Assembly: GCA_905479495.1 (NCBI GenBank)
Contig: CAJQMR010000003.1
Location: forward strand, 124,001-188,000
Source: an uncultured Anaerolineae bacterium
Lineage (GTDB): Bacteria; Chloroflexota; Anaerolineae; Promineifilales; Promineifilaceae
Length of the DNA stretch: 64,000 nucleotides
Direction of reading: 5' to 3'
Below are positions 1 through 7,983 of this stretch, one piece after another. Each line of letters starts with the position of its first letter. Position 1 is the first letter of the stretch. The notes beneath the pieces are model-generated. The model was given only the letters and a program-made list of their open reading frames with translations. It was not told the DNA's origin and did no database searches. Made by a program: the position numbers and the translations under genes.

Positions 1-489
1 GACGGTAATGCCTCGCGCTTTGGCTGCCTGAACCGCGTTTAGGGAAAGGGCAGCGGCCGTTTCACTCAAAGCCGGTGTAATGCCGGTGATGTGGAACCAG
101 CCTACCCCGGCAAAAATGGTGTCCCAATCAAAGCTGTCTGCCCTTATCGTACCGATTGCCGAATGAGCCCGGTCGTAGACAACGTTGGACGGCCGTTGAT
201 TGGCCCCACCTTCCAAGAAATAAATCCCCATCCGCTCACCACTGCGCTGAATGTGGCTGGTATCCACGCCAAAGCCACGCAAAAAGCGCACGCAGGCCTC
301 AGCAATGGGATTGTTGGGCAGCGCCGTCACGAACGACACGTCCAATCCGAAATTGGCCAGCGAGATAGCGACGTTCCCTTCCCCACCGCCAAAGGTAGCC
401 TCTAAGGTGGGGGATTGAAAGAAGCGTTCAAAACCAGGCGCTTTTAAGCGCAACATCATTTCACCTAACGTTACCACTCGTTTACTCAT
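1..489 (-). CDS. kdgK: 2-keto-3-deoxygluconate kinase, PfkB family (3' end cut by window)
   Basis: Reading the minus strand from the ATG at 489 gives 163 codons without a stop before the window edge, so only the N-terminal half is present. The product starts MSKRVVTLGEMMLRLKAPG and has the PfkB/ribokinase glycine-rich region (ATFGGGEGNVAISLANFG), which binds the sugar. This family member would phosphorylate 2-keto-3-deoxygluconate to KDPG in the cytoplasm. It lies 33 bases downstream of the KDPG aldolase gene on the same strand, so kinase and aldolase form one unit and the pathway assignment follows from that. The specific substrate is inferred from context; a generic sugar kinase of the same family is the alternative. 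Confidence 0.85.
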   Translation of the reverse strand, partial: MSKRVVTLGEMMLRLKAPGFERFFQSPTLEATFGGGEGNVAISLANFGLDVSFVTALPNNPIAEACVRFLRGFGVDTSHIQRSGERMGIYFLEGGANQRPSNVVYDRAHSAIGTIRADSFDWDTIFAGVGWFHITGITPALSETAAALSLNAVQAAKARGITV

Positions 490-522
490 AATAAGCCTCC
501 ATTTTGGTAATGAATCCGGTCT

Positions 523-1164
523 TTATTCAGAACGGACAGATTTGACGATAGCCACGGCCGTTTGCGCCAATTGCCTAATCTCATCAAATTGACCCGCCTG
601 AATGAGCTTCTTCGCCACCATAAAGCTGCCTCCGCAAGCGTGAACCATTGGCAGGCGTAAATAATCTGCCAGATTGTCGGCATTTATACCGCCGGTGGGG
701 ATGAACTTGACATCTACATACGGACCGCCAATCGCCTTAAGCGCTTTGAGACCACCGGCTGCTTCGGCCGGAAAAAATTTAAGCAGTCGAAGATTATGAT
801 CAAGGGCCTGGTTAATATCGGTGGGCGTCATCACGCCGGGCGTGATAGGCATGCCGTTGGCCTGGCAATAATCTACGACGCGGGCATCAAAGCCGGGCGT
901 GACGACAAACCTGGCTCCGGCCGCTTTTGCCTGGGCCGCCTGCGCCACCGTCAGCACCGTGCCTGCCCCCACCAAAATGTCTGGATGGGCAGCACTCATT
1001 TTTTGGATGGCATCGGCCGCGGCGGCGGTACGGAAGGTGATTTCTGCACACGGCAGCCCGCCGTCGCTTAATGCCTGTCCGAGGGGAACGGCCGTTTCCA
1101 CATCATCTATCGCCACCACCGGGATGATTCCTATCTCGCCTACCCTTTGCAAAATGTTGTTCAT
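523..1164 (-). CDS. eda: KDPG/KHG aldolase
   Basis: This 213-residue class I aldolase cleaves 2-keto-3-deoxy-6-phosphogluconate to pyruvate and glyceraldehyde-3-phosphate. The family length is right. The Schiff-base lysine is in LLKFFPAE (Lys129) and the catalytic glutamate in EITFRT (Glu41); the phosphate loop PTGGIN is present. A purine-rich ribosome site (AGAGGA) precedes the ATG at 1164. The gene is transcribed away from kduI and shares with it one intergenic operator. It is followed by the KDG kinase gene, so kinase and aldolase form the lower half of the uronate pathway. Confidence 0.95.
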   Translation of the reverse strand: MNNILQRVGEIGIIPVVAIDDVETAVPLGQALSDGGLPCAEITFRTAAAADAIQKMSAAHPDILVGAGTVLTVAQAAQAKAAGARFVVTPGFDARVVDYCQANGMPITPGVMTPTDINQALDHNLRLLKFFPAEAAGGLKALKAIGGPYVDVKFIPTGGINADNLADYLRLPMVHACGGSFMVAKKLIQAGQFDEIRQLAQTAVAIVKSVRSE

Positions 1165-1190
1165 AACAGATTCCTCTTAACACAATGACC

Positions 1191-1219
1191 TTGACAAAGA
1201 AGTTGGTTTATCCTAATAT
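1191..1219 (+). promoter_or_regulatory. Sigma70-type promoter for kduI unit
   Basis: TTGACA (1191-1196), a 17-base spacer and TAATAT (1214-1219) form a near-consensus promoter pointing at kduI. The last two bases of the -10 box are the first two of the operator at 1218-1233, so a bound repressor would block RNA polymerase. Confidence 0.8.
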
Positions 1220-1233
1220 TGGTACGTACCGGT
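1218..1233. promoter_or_regulatory. AraR-like operator, copy 1 (divergent eda/kduI)
   Basis: The sequence ATTGGTACGTACCGGT has a perfect GGTACGTACC palindrome at its centre. The identical 16-mer occurs at 4525-4540 and 15842-15857, each time at a -10 box. The GTACGTAC core resembles the known Bacillus AraR box (ATTTGTACGTACAAAT), and the linked regulator at 15890 has the AraR GntR/LacI architecture. This copy lies between the divergent promoters for eda-kdgK and kduI-kduD-GH88 and can control both. Confidence 0.85.
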
Positions 1234-1234
1234 T

Positions 1235-1263
1235 AGTATATATCAGCCGGTTTAGAAAATCAA
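1235..1263 (-). promoter_or_regulatory. Promoter for eda-kdgK (minus strand)
   Basis: On the minus strand TTGATT (1263-1258), 17 bases and TATACT (1240-1235) form a good sigma70-type promoter. The shared operator at 1218-1233 lies immediately downstream of the -10 box, across the expected transcription start. Confidence 0.6.
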
Positions 1264-1293
1264 GAACTAAACACGCTATGCATTTATCAGTCC

Positions 1294-1374
1294 ACTGAAA
1301 AAAGCCAACGCAGAGGTGCGGAGACGCAAAGAAATCAAGAGTGAAAAATCTGCGTAATCTGTGGTTTTTTCAGT
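1294..1374. repeat. Inverted repeat in the kduI leader
   Basis: ACTGAAAAAA (1294-1303) pairs with TTTTTTCAGT (1365-1374). The loop holds GCAGAG/GACGCAAAG and CTGCGTAATCTGTGG words that recur in other spacers of the window. It lies in the 5' leader of kduI, downstream of the promoter, and could fold in the mRNA. Confidence 0.5.
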
Positions 1375-1409
1375 TGAGTCATTTATGTGCAAAGATAAGG
1401 AGAGAAATC

Positions 1410-2243
1410 ATGGAAATGCGCTATCCAGTACATCAAGAGCAAGTCAAACAAATGACCACCGACGAACTACGGGACAATTTTCATATCAACCAGCTTTTCG
1501 AACCCGACGCACTCCATCTGGTTTACTCACACATTGATCGGGTCATTGTGGGCGGGGCCGTGCCCGCTGATAAACCGGTCACCCTGGTCACCGATAAACA
1601 TGAACTGGCCGCAGATTATTTTCTCGAACGGCGTGAAGTTGGCATTATCAACATCGGTGGCGAAGGTATTGTTGCAGCAGATGGCGAGACGTTCACCCTG
1701 GCCAAACGCGATGCCCTCTACGTTGGCAAAGGCGTGCAAGACGTGGTGTTCCAGAGTGCAAACAAAAGCGCCCCGGCCCAATTCTTCTTCTTCAGCGCCC
1801 CGGCCCATACAACCTATCCAACCGCCCACCTAAAAATTGACGATGCCGCGCCGGTTCATTTGGGCGATTCTCTAAACAGCAACAAGCGCACCATTTACAA
1901 ATATATCCACCCGGAAGGCGTGCAAAGCTGCCAAATTGTCATGGGCATGACGCTGCTTGAACCCGGCAATATGTGGAACACCATGCCGGCCCACGTTCAC
2001 GCCCGTCGCATGGAGGTTTATTGCTACTTCGACATTGAAGATGAAAACGTCGTTTTCCATCTGATGGGCGAACCGGGAGAAACCCGTCACCTGGTGATGC
2101 GCGACCGCGAGGCGGTGATTTCGCCCTGCTGGTCTATTCATAGCGGTATGGGCACCGGCAGCTATACGTTCATCTGGGCAATGGCCGGAGAAAACCAATC
2201 TTTTGCGGATATGGACCCTGTGCCCATGGCCTCCCTACGGTAA
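1410..2243 (+). CDS. kduI: 5-keto-4-deoxyuronate isomerase
   Basis: KduI converts 5-keto-4-deoxyuronate (from unsaturated uronic acids) to 2,5-diketo-3-deoxygluconate. The 277-residue length matches the E. coli enzyme (278). The four metal ligands are visible as His195 and His197 (HVHARR), Glu202 and His244. The reading frame is open further upstream to 1341, but the ATG at 1410 is chosen because AAGGAGAG sits just before it and because it restores family length (MEMRYPVHQEQ). It is the first gene of a unit with kduD and the GH88 hydrolase, under an operator-controlled promoter. Confidence 0.96.
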   Translation: MEMRYPVHQEQVKQMTTDELRDNFHINQLFEPDALHLVYSHIDRVIVGGAVPADKPVTLVTDKHELAADYFLERREVGIINIGGEGIVAADGETFTLAKRDALYVGKGVQDVVFQSANKSAPAQFFFFSAPAHTTYPTAHLKIDDAAPVHLGDSLNSNKRTIYKYIHPEGVQSCQIVMGMTLLEPGNMWNTMPAHVHARRMEVYCYFDIEDENVVFHLMGEPGETRHLVMRDREAVISPCWSIHSGMGTGSYTFIWAMAGENQSFADMDPVPMASLR

Positions 2244-2247
2244 GCGT

Positions 2248-2311
2248 AGGTGCGACGCACTTGCCAGAGTTTGAGGTGTAGCAGAACTCACTAATTAAGT
2301 GCGTTGCACCT
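2248..2311. repeat. Intercistronic inverted repeat kduI-kduD
   Basis: AGGTGCGACGCACTT (2248-2262) and AAGTGCGTTGCACCT (2297-2311) are complementary over 15 bases with one G-T pair, around a 34-base loop. There is no T-run, so an mRNA-stabilising or processing hairpin, or a REP-like mobile palindrome, fits better than a terminator. Confidence 0.75.
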
Positions 2312-2339
2312 CTGACACCTAAATAGTTACGAGGAAATT

Positions 2340-3107
2340 ATGATATTAGATGAGTTTAAATTGGACGGCCGTATCGCCCTCATAACCGGAGCAAGCCGAG
2401 GTCTGGGACAGGCAATGGCCCTCGGATTGGCCGAAGCCGGTGCCGATATTGTTGGGCTGGATCGTTCCACGTCCGATGAAGACACCGGCAGCAAAGTACG
2501 CGCCTTGGGCCGCCGTTATTACAATATCACGGCCGATTTGCGCCAGACCAGCGCGGCCGACCTGAAGTCCATCGTGGCTGAAGTGGAAACTGCGATGGGG
2601 CCTTTGCATATCCTGGTCAATAATGCCGGGATCATTCGCCGGGCACCCGCCATCGAATTTAGTGAAGTAGATTGGGACGACGTTCTACATATCAATTTGC
2701 GTTCTGTGTTTTTCCTTTCACAGGCAGCCGCCAGGGCCATGCTTCCCCGTGGCAGCGGCAAGATCATCAACATTGCCTCCATGCTTTCCTTCCAAGGGGG
2801 CATTATCGTGCCGTCATATACGGCCGCAAAAAGTGGCTTGGCCGGGTTGACTCGGGCGTTGGCCAACGAATGGGCCCGGCACGGAATTAACGTCAACGCC
2901 ATCGCTCCCGGCTATATGGCCACCGACAATACCGCGCCTTTGCGGGCCGATTCAGCGCGGGCGGAATCCATCCTGGGACGCATTCCCGCCGAGCGCTGGG
3001 GTACGCCAGACGATCTAAAAGGGTCCGTTGTCTTCTTGGCCTCCGAAGCAGCCCAATATTTGCATGGGGCGATTCTCCCTGTGGACGGCGGCTGGTTAAC
3101 CCGTTAG
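2340..3107 (+). CDS. kduD: 2-dehydro-3-deoxy-D-gluconate 5-dehydrogenase (SDR)
   Basis: This 255-residue short-chain dehydrogenase reduces 2,5-diketo-3-deoxygluconate to 2-keto-3-deoxygluconate with NAD(P)H, the step after KduI. It shows the nucleotide-binding TGASRGLG (residues 16-23), NNAGI, and the catalytic Ser147, Tyr160 and Lys164 (YTAAK). A GAGGA ribosome site lies at 2331-2335. SDR specificity cannot be read from sequence alone, but its position behind kduI makes KduD the natural call. Confidence 0.9.
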   Translation: MILDEFKLDGRIALITGASRGLGQAMALGLAEAGADIVGLDRSTSDEDTGSKVRALGRRYYNITADLRQTSAADLKSIVAEVETAMGPLHILVNNAGIIRRAPAIEFSEVDWDDVLHINLRSVFFLSQAAARAMLPRGSGKIINIASMLSFQGGIIVPSYTAAKSGLAGLTRALANEWARHGINVNAIAPGYMATDNTAPLRADSARAESILGRIPAERWGTPDDLKGSVVFLASEAAQYLHGAILPVDGGWLTR

Positions 3108-3109
3108 GA

Positions 3110-3159
3110 CAGTTGGGCACAAATAAACCTACAGTATGAGTGCGGCATGTGCCCAACTG
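3110..3159. repeat. Intercistronic inverted repeat kduD-GH88
   Basis: CAGTTGGGCACA (3110-3121) and TGTGCCCAACTG (3148-3159) are perfectly complementary over 12 bases with a 26-base loop. It has no sequence in common with the hairpin in the preceding spacer and no T-run. Confidence 0.75.
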
Positions 3160-3222
3160 CGTAAACGGGTTTTCCAGTTTGCCAGAAAGCAAAATTGAAA
3201 GGTATTACCAAGGAATTACACA

Positions 3223-4425
3223 ATGGAACCAGTAAATTCAACAATAAAGTCGACAATGAAACACGCTGCGCCCAAATTTGACTTGAACAATGCTATACAG
3301 TGTGCTTTAGCGACCATCGATAGCAATCTAATCACCTTTGGCAACACATTCCCCAATGATACGACGGTAAAAAATATCTACTACCCACGGCCTGCTCACG
3401 GAAATTTTGCCGAGGGCAGCAACTACGAATGGACAACCAGCTTCTGGACCGGGATGCTTTGGCTGGCCTATGAGCTGAGCGGCAGCGATAAATATCGTCA
3501 GGTGGCAGAGCGGCATATTCTTAGTTTTGCCGAACGGATTAAACAGAAGCTTGACGTAGATACCCACGACCTGGGTTTTCTTTACTCTCTGGCTTGTGTG
3601 GCTCCCTGGCGCTTGACTAAAAATGAACAGGCCAGGGAGGCAGCGCTTCTAGCCGCCAATCAGCTGATGACCCGCTACCACAAGAAGGCAGAGATTATTC
3701 AAGCCTGGGGGGATCTGAATGACCCCACCCAACGGGGCCGGACCATTGTGGACAGTTTGCTAAATATGCCCTTGCTTTACTGGACCAGTGAAGTGACCGG
3801 TGATCCCCAGTTTGCAACGGCCGCTCATCGTCACGCGATGCAGGTGTGCACCCACATGATTCGTCCTGACAATACAACGTACCACACGTTTTATTGGGAT
3901 ACTGAAAGTGGTGAACCGCTATACGGCCGTACCGCCCAGGGTTTTTCAGACGATTCCTGCTGGGCACGGGGGCAGGCCTGGTCAATCTATGGCTTCCTGT
4001 TGAACTACCGTTACACACGCGATTCAACTTTTCTGGAAACTGCCCAAAAAACGGCCGATTATTTTCTGGCCAACCTCCCTGAAGATCACGTCGCCTATTG
4101 GGATCTGGTTTTTAAAGAAGGGAGCAGCGAAGAGCGTGACAGTTCAGCTGCGGCAATTGCCGTTTGTGGGCTGCTAGAAATGGTTCAATGGCTGCCTGAC
4201 GGTCCGCAGCGGCAGCGTTATCAAGCGGCAGCCGACAATATTCTCGCATCCTTGGCCCAAAATTACGCCGCCTGTGATCCCTCAAAGTCGAATGCGCTGC
4301 TTCTTCATAGTGTCTACGACAAAAACACGAACCGTGGGGTGGACGAGGGTACGTTATGGGGTGATTATTTCTACCTGGAGGCGCTCATGCGGGCGCACAA
4401 TCAAAACTGGCAGCTGTATTGGTAA
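3223..4425 (+). CDS. Unsaturated glucuronyl hydrolase, GH88
   Basis: GH88 enzymes hydrate the 4,5-double bond left on the non-reducing uronate by polysaccharide lyases, which releases 5-keto-4-deoxyuronate, the KduI substrate. The 400-residue protein has the family's two catalytic aspartates in THDLGFLY (Asp116) and IVDSLLNMPLLYW (Asp177), and the typical ARGQAWSIYG and EGTLWGDYFYLEAL segments. No signal peptide is visible, so it acts in the cytoplasm on imported oligosaccharides. The start at 3223 follows AAGGA at 3210-3214; an in-frame ATG at 3256 is an alternative. It ends the kduI-kduD unit, 100 bases before the next promoter. Confidence 0.93.
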   Translation: MEPVNSTIKSTMKHAAPKFDLNNAIQCALATIDSNLITFGNTFPNDTTVKNIYYPRPAHGNFAEGSNYEWTTSFWTGMLWLAYELSGSDKYRQVAERHILSFAERIKQKLDVDTHDLGFLYSLACVAPWRLTKNEQAREAALLAANQLMTRYHKKAEIIQAWGDLNDPTQRGRTIVDSLLNMPLLYWTSEVTGDPQFATAAHRHAMQVCTHMIRPDNTTYHTFYWDTESGEPLYGRTAQGFSDDSCWARGQAWSIYGFLLNYRYTRDSTFLETAQKTADYFLANLPEDHVAYWDLVFKEGSSEERDSSAAAIAVCGLLEMVQWLPDGPQRQRYQAAADNILASLAQNYAACDPSKSNALLLHSVYDKNTNRGVDEGTLWGDYFYLEALMRAHNQNWQLYW

Positions 4426-4498
4426 AAACGAAACTGAGTCCAATCCTAAAATCTCACAAACCGCCCCTGTAGCCATTAACGAAAAACCGGAAAAAGCC

Positions 4499-4540
4499 TT
4501 GACAGGGGGTTAAAGTTGGTCTATATTGGTACGTACCGGT
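4499..4540 (+). promoter_or_regulatory. Promoter and AraR-like operator, copy 2 (ABC importer)
   Basis: TTGACA (4499-4504), 17 bases and TATATT (4522-4527) form a strong promoter. ATTGGTACGTACCGGT at 4525-4540 overlaps the -10 box, as in the other two copies. The mRNA leader before the binding-protein gene is about 130 bases and contains a second purine-rich stretch near 4570. Confidence 0.85.
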
Positions 4541-4672
4541 AGGAATCAAACAGTCGGGCAAATGCGAAGGGAGGTAAGGTTATTGATCAACAAAACAACA
4601 GGCATAATTTCCACTTTTACAAAAACATTGAAAAATCAAAGTAAAAAGACTCATATGAGGAGAGAAAATAAA

Positions 4673-6016
4673 ATGAAAAAATACACACTTATTACTTTGT
4701 TAATTGTTTTGATGCTCGCGCTTGTGGCCTGTGGCGGGGGCGAAACTGCTGAGCCAGCTGAGTCAAGCAGCACAGAGAGTGATTCCGCTGCACAAGGTGC
4801 AGAAGAACAGGAAACCGAAGAACAAGAAATTGGCGATGAGATGATCACGCTTAAGATGACAGCCTGGGACATCGCCACCACCCCCTATTGGCAGGCCGTT
4901 GTTGACGCCTATGAAGCCCAAAATCCGAATGTTCATGTAGAATTGGTCGAGATTTCTTCACAAGAATATCAAGACAAAGTTAATATCATGCTCTCCGGCG
5001 GTGACGACACGGACATCATCACGGTGAAGGACATCCCTGGCTATTCCGCGATGCTCACCCGGGGCCAGATTGTGCCATTAAACAGCTACATCGAAGCCGA
5101 TAGCCTGGATCTGAGCGTCTACAGCGGTGCGGCCGAAGAGCTGACCTTTGAAGGCTCGATCTATGCCTTACCGTTCCGCAGTGACATCTGGGTCCTTTAC
5201 TACAACAAGGATCTTTTTGATGCTGCCGGCGTTGCCTACCCCACAAACGACATCACCTGGGATCAACTTGATGCCCTGGCTCGTGAGATGACCAGTGGCA
5301 GCGGTAACGAAAAGGTTTATGGCACCCATTTTCACACCTGGCGCTCGACCGTCGAGCTGGGAACCGTGCAGGACGGTGCAAACACAGTGATTGCCACCGA
5401 CTACAGTTTCATGAAACCAATGTATGATATGGTTACTGCCATGCAAGACGATGGCATCATTATGGATTTTGGTTCGCTAAAAGCCGGGCAGATCCACTAT
5501 TCAAGTGTTTTCAAAAATTCCCAAATCGCTACGCTACCCATGGGGTCCTGGTTCATCGGCTCATTAATCGCTGCCAAAGATGATGGGGAATTTGATTTTG
5601 ATTGGGGCGTTGTTAAATACCCACATCCTGAAGGTGTTGAAGCTGGCACAACGGCGGGAACCCTTACTTCCCTGGCCATCAACGAGAACTCACAAAACAA
5701 AGAGGCCGCCTGGGATTTTATCAAGTTCTACAGCGGGGTTGAAGGCGCAAAGGCGCTGGCAGCTACCGGCAATCTCCCGGCCATTCGTACGCCAGAAGTA
5801 CTTGAGGTTTTTGCTAACCTTGAAGGCATGCCGGAAGGCATTGACGAGGCATTGCAGACAACGGCCGTTCGCCTCGAACTCCCTATGCATCCCCAGGTGG
5901 GCGCAGTTGAACAGATTTTGAATGAAGAGCACGAACTGATCATGACCAACTCCGTCTCGGTAGACGAAGGAATTGCATCAATGTCAAGCCGCGTCTCGGA
6001 AGCGTTAAATCAGTAA
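4673..6016 (+). CDS. ABC sugar transporter substrate-binding lipoprotein
   Basis: A family 1 extracellular solute-binding protein of 447 residues. It has a lipoprotein signal peptide (MKKYTLITLLIVLMLALVAC, Cys20 as lipid anchor) followed by a Glu/Ser-rich linker and the binding domain (LKMTAWDIATTPYWQAVVDAYEA onwards, VLYYNKDLFDAAG, AWDFIKFYSG). The frame is open from 4526, but the ATG at 4673 follows GAGGAGAG and begins the signal peptide exactly. With the two permeases it imports an oligosaccharide, probably an unsaturated uronate-containing one given the flanking genes. It is the first gene behind operator copy 2. Confidence 0.93.
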   Translation: MKKYTLITLLIVLMLALVACGGGETAEPAESSSTESDSAAQGAEEQETEEQEIGDEMITLKMTAWDIATTPYWQAVVDAYEAQNPNVHVELVEISSQEYQDKVNIMLSGGDDTDIITVKDIPGYSAMLTRGQIVPLNSYIEADSLDLSVYSGAAEELTFEGSIYALPFRSDIWVLYYNKDLFDAAGVAYPTNDITWDQLDALAREMTSGSGNEKVYGTHFHTWRSTVELGTVQDGANTVIATDYSFMKPMYDMVTAMQDDGIIMDFGSLKAGQIHYSSVFKNSQIATLPMGSWFIGSLIAAKDDGEFDFDWGVVKYPHPEGVEAGTTAGTLTSLAINENSQNKEAAWDFIKFYSGVEGAKALAATGNLPAIRTPEVLEVFANLEGMPEGIDEALQTTAVRLELPMHPQVGAVEQILNEEHELIMTNSVSVDEGIASMSSRVSEALNQ

Positions 6017-6028
6017 ATATCAGCTAAA

Positions 6029-6064
6029 AAGCCTGGCTTCCGGCACTACTGGGAAGCCAGGCTT
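6029..6064 (+). terminator. Hairpin between binding protein and permeases
   Basis: AAGCCTGGCTTCC (6029-6041) pairs perfectly with GGAAGCCAGGCTT (6052-6064). Only a weak T-rich tail (ATTTATTT) follows, so it probably acts as a partial terminator or 3' stabiliser that keeps the binding protein more abundant than the permeases. Confidence 0.7.
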
Positions 6065-6109
6065 ATTTATTTGGTTTTGGCGGTAGATTGAAAGGATGGC
6101 TAATAAATC

Positions 6110-7036
6110 ATGGAAGCCGTACCATTAAACCTCCCCCAAGAAAAAGTTTATAGCGCTCGCCGGAGAACAATCAGAGAAAATCTGGTTGCCTACTCCTTCA
6201 TCCTGCCTAACTTGATCGGCTTTGCCATCTTCACGCTCATTCCGATGGGCTTCTCCCTTGTTCTGGCATTCCTGCATTGGGACGGGGCCAACGTGATTTC
6301 CTGGGCAGGATTAGATAATTTCAAACGATTGTGGACCGACGACACCTTCCGCATTGCCCTGACCAATACTTTCTACTACGTCGCCGGCACGGTGCCTCTG
6401 ACCATGGCGGCATCGCTCGGATTGGCTTTGCTGCTCAACCAGCCATTGAAGGGTAGGAACTTCTTTCGTACGACCTTCTTTTTTCCCTATGTTGCCTCTC
6501 TCGTGGCCGTGGCCGTTGTTTGGAACATGCTCTTCCACCCGGCAGTCGGTCCGGTCAATCAGCTCCTCATGTCGTTGGGTGTAGAAAACCCGCCCCGTTG
6601 GTCCGCTTCTGTAGACTGGGCGATGCCCACGGTTATCATGGCCAGCATTTGGAAGGGGATGGGTTACTACATGATTATTTACCTGGCGGCTTTGCAGGGT
6701 ATCCCTGTTTCGCTGTATGAAGCGGCAGAAATAGATGGCGCCAGTGCCTGGCAGAGATTTCGCTACGTAACACTTCCCATGCTCACCCCGGCAACGTTCT
6801 TTGTTAGCATTATGCTGACGATTGCCTCCTTCAAGGTTTTCGATCTCATCCTGGTTATGACAGGTGGCGGACCGGGACGCGCTACCAACGTATTGGTGAT
6901 TCACACTTACAACACCGCCTTTAGGGAATTCCGATTTGGCTACTCCAGCGCCATCGCCATGGTGTTGTTTGTCATCGTCCTCGTCATCACCATTGTACAG
7001 TTCCGCATGGAAAGACGTTGGGTCACCTACATGTAA
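6110..7036 (+). CDS. ABC sugar transporter permease (MalF/UgpA type)
   Basis: An inner-membrane permease of 308 residues with about six hydrophobic segments (first FILPNLIGFAIFTLIPMGFS). The conserved EAA loop that contacts the ATPase is present (EAAEIDGASAWQRFRYVTLP, near residue 204). It pairs with the next permease. No ATP-binding gene is in this locus, so a shared MsmX-type ATPase encoded elsewhere is likely. Confidence 0.92.
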   Translation: MEAVPLNLPQEKVYSARRRTIRENLVAYSFILPNLIGFAIFTLIPMGFSLVLAFLHWDGANVISWAGLDNFKRLWTDDTFRIALTNTFYYVAGTVPLTMAASLGLALLLNQPLKGRNFFRTTFFFPYVASLVAVAVVWNMLFHPAVGPVNQLLMSLGVENPPRWSASVDWAMPTVIMASIWKGMGYYMIIYLAALQGIPVSLYEAAEIDGASAWQRFRYVTLPMLTPATFFVSIMLTIASFKVFDLILVMTGGGPGRATNVLVIHTYNTAFREFRFGYSSAIAMVLFVIVLVITIVQFRMERRWVTYM

Positions 7037-7065
7037 GCGCGATTTGAGCGCCAAGGAAGTGCAAG

Positions 7066-7938
7066 ATGCGCACAGTGCAAGTTAAACAGAGGCAAACTGG
7101 TCTGAGTTCTTATCGATTTAGAAGCGGCCTGAGCAAAACTTTGACTTACGTCATCTTAATCATAATGGCAGCGCTGATGCTGCTGCCTTTTGTGTGGATG
7201 CTCTCTGCCTCTCTCAAATTAGACAAGGACGTTTTTGGGTTTCCTGTTCAATGGATTCCTGAGGTTCCGCAATGGCGCAATTACGTTAGAATTTGGACTC
7301 AAATCCCGTTCCTGACCTTCTTTGCCAATACGGGCAAACTCACCGTGATCATCACGTTTCTTCAGCTTTTGACGAGCAGCCTGGCTGGTTATGCCTTTGC
7401 CAAGCTCAATTTTAAAGGCAGAGATTTTGTCTTCCTGGCTTACATTGCCAGTATTGCCATCCCGTGGCAATCTTACATGGTGCCGCAATTTATTATGATG
7501 CGTAAACTCAATTTGTTTGACACCCATCTGGCCCTGATCTTGTTGCAAGCTTTTTCAGCGTTTGGCGTTTTCCTAATGCGGCAGTTTTTCATCAGCATCC
7601 CGAACGATCTCATTGAAGCCGCCCGTATTGATGGGCTTAGCGAATATGGCATCTACTACCGGATCATGCTGCCACTTTCTAAACCGGCATTGGCGACGCT
7701 AACGATTTTTACCTCTGTCTTTGTCTGGAATGATTTTATGGGACCGCTGATCTACCTCAATTCCGAGTCGCTGAAAACAATTCAGCTGGGTCTGCGTCTT
7801 TTCATTCAACAATATTCGGCCGACTACGCTTTGATTATGGCCGCGTCGCTGGTTTCATTGATACCCGTCATTATTCTTTTCTTATCCTTCCAGCGATTCT
7901 TTGTGGAAGGTATTGCCTCCACCGGCGTTAAAGGCTAA
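7066..7938 (+). CDS. ABC sugar transporter permease (MalG/UgpE type)
   Basis: The second permease, 290 residues, with the MalG-like EAA loop (EAARIDGLSEYGIYYRIMLP, near residue 185) and about six membrane segments. It begins 29 bases after the first permease. The start is the ATG at 7066; the first basic residues (MRTVQVKQRQTG) form a cytoplasmic tail. It is followed by the DUF2264 gene without a terminator. Confidence 0.92.
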   Translation: MRTVQVKQRQTGLSSYRFRSGLSKTLTYVILIIMAALMLLPFVWMLSASLKLDKDVFGFPVQWIPEVPQWRNYVRIWTQIPFLTFFANTGKLTVIITFLQLLTSSLAGYAFAKLNFKGRDFVFLAYIASIAIPWQSYMVPQFIMMRKLNLFDTHLALILLQAFSAFGVFLMRQFFISIPNDLIEAARIDGLSEYGIYYRIMLPLSKPALATLTIFTSVFVWNDFMGPLIYLNSESLKTIQLGLRLFIQQYSADYALIMAASLVSLIPVIILFLSFQRFFVEGIASTGVKG

Positions 7939-7983
7939 TAATAGGGCTAATCTCATTCATTTTTGCCCTGAGTTACGATTACG

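Noticed and set aside
6311..7054. 247-codon open frame on the minus strand
   Set aside because: It lies wholly opposite the ABC permease gene, has a low-complexity His/Gly/Arg-rich composition, no ribosome site and no family resemblance. It is a shadow of the GC-rich gene.
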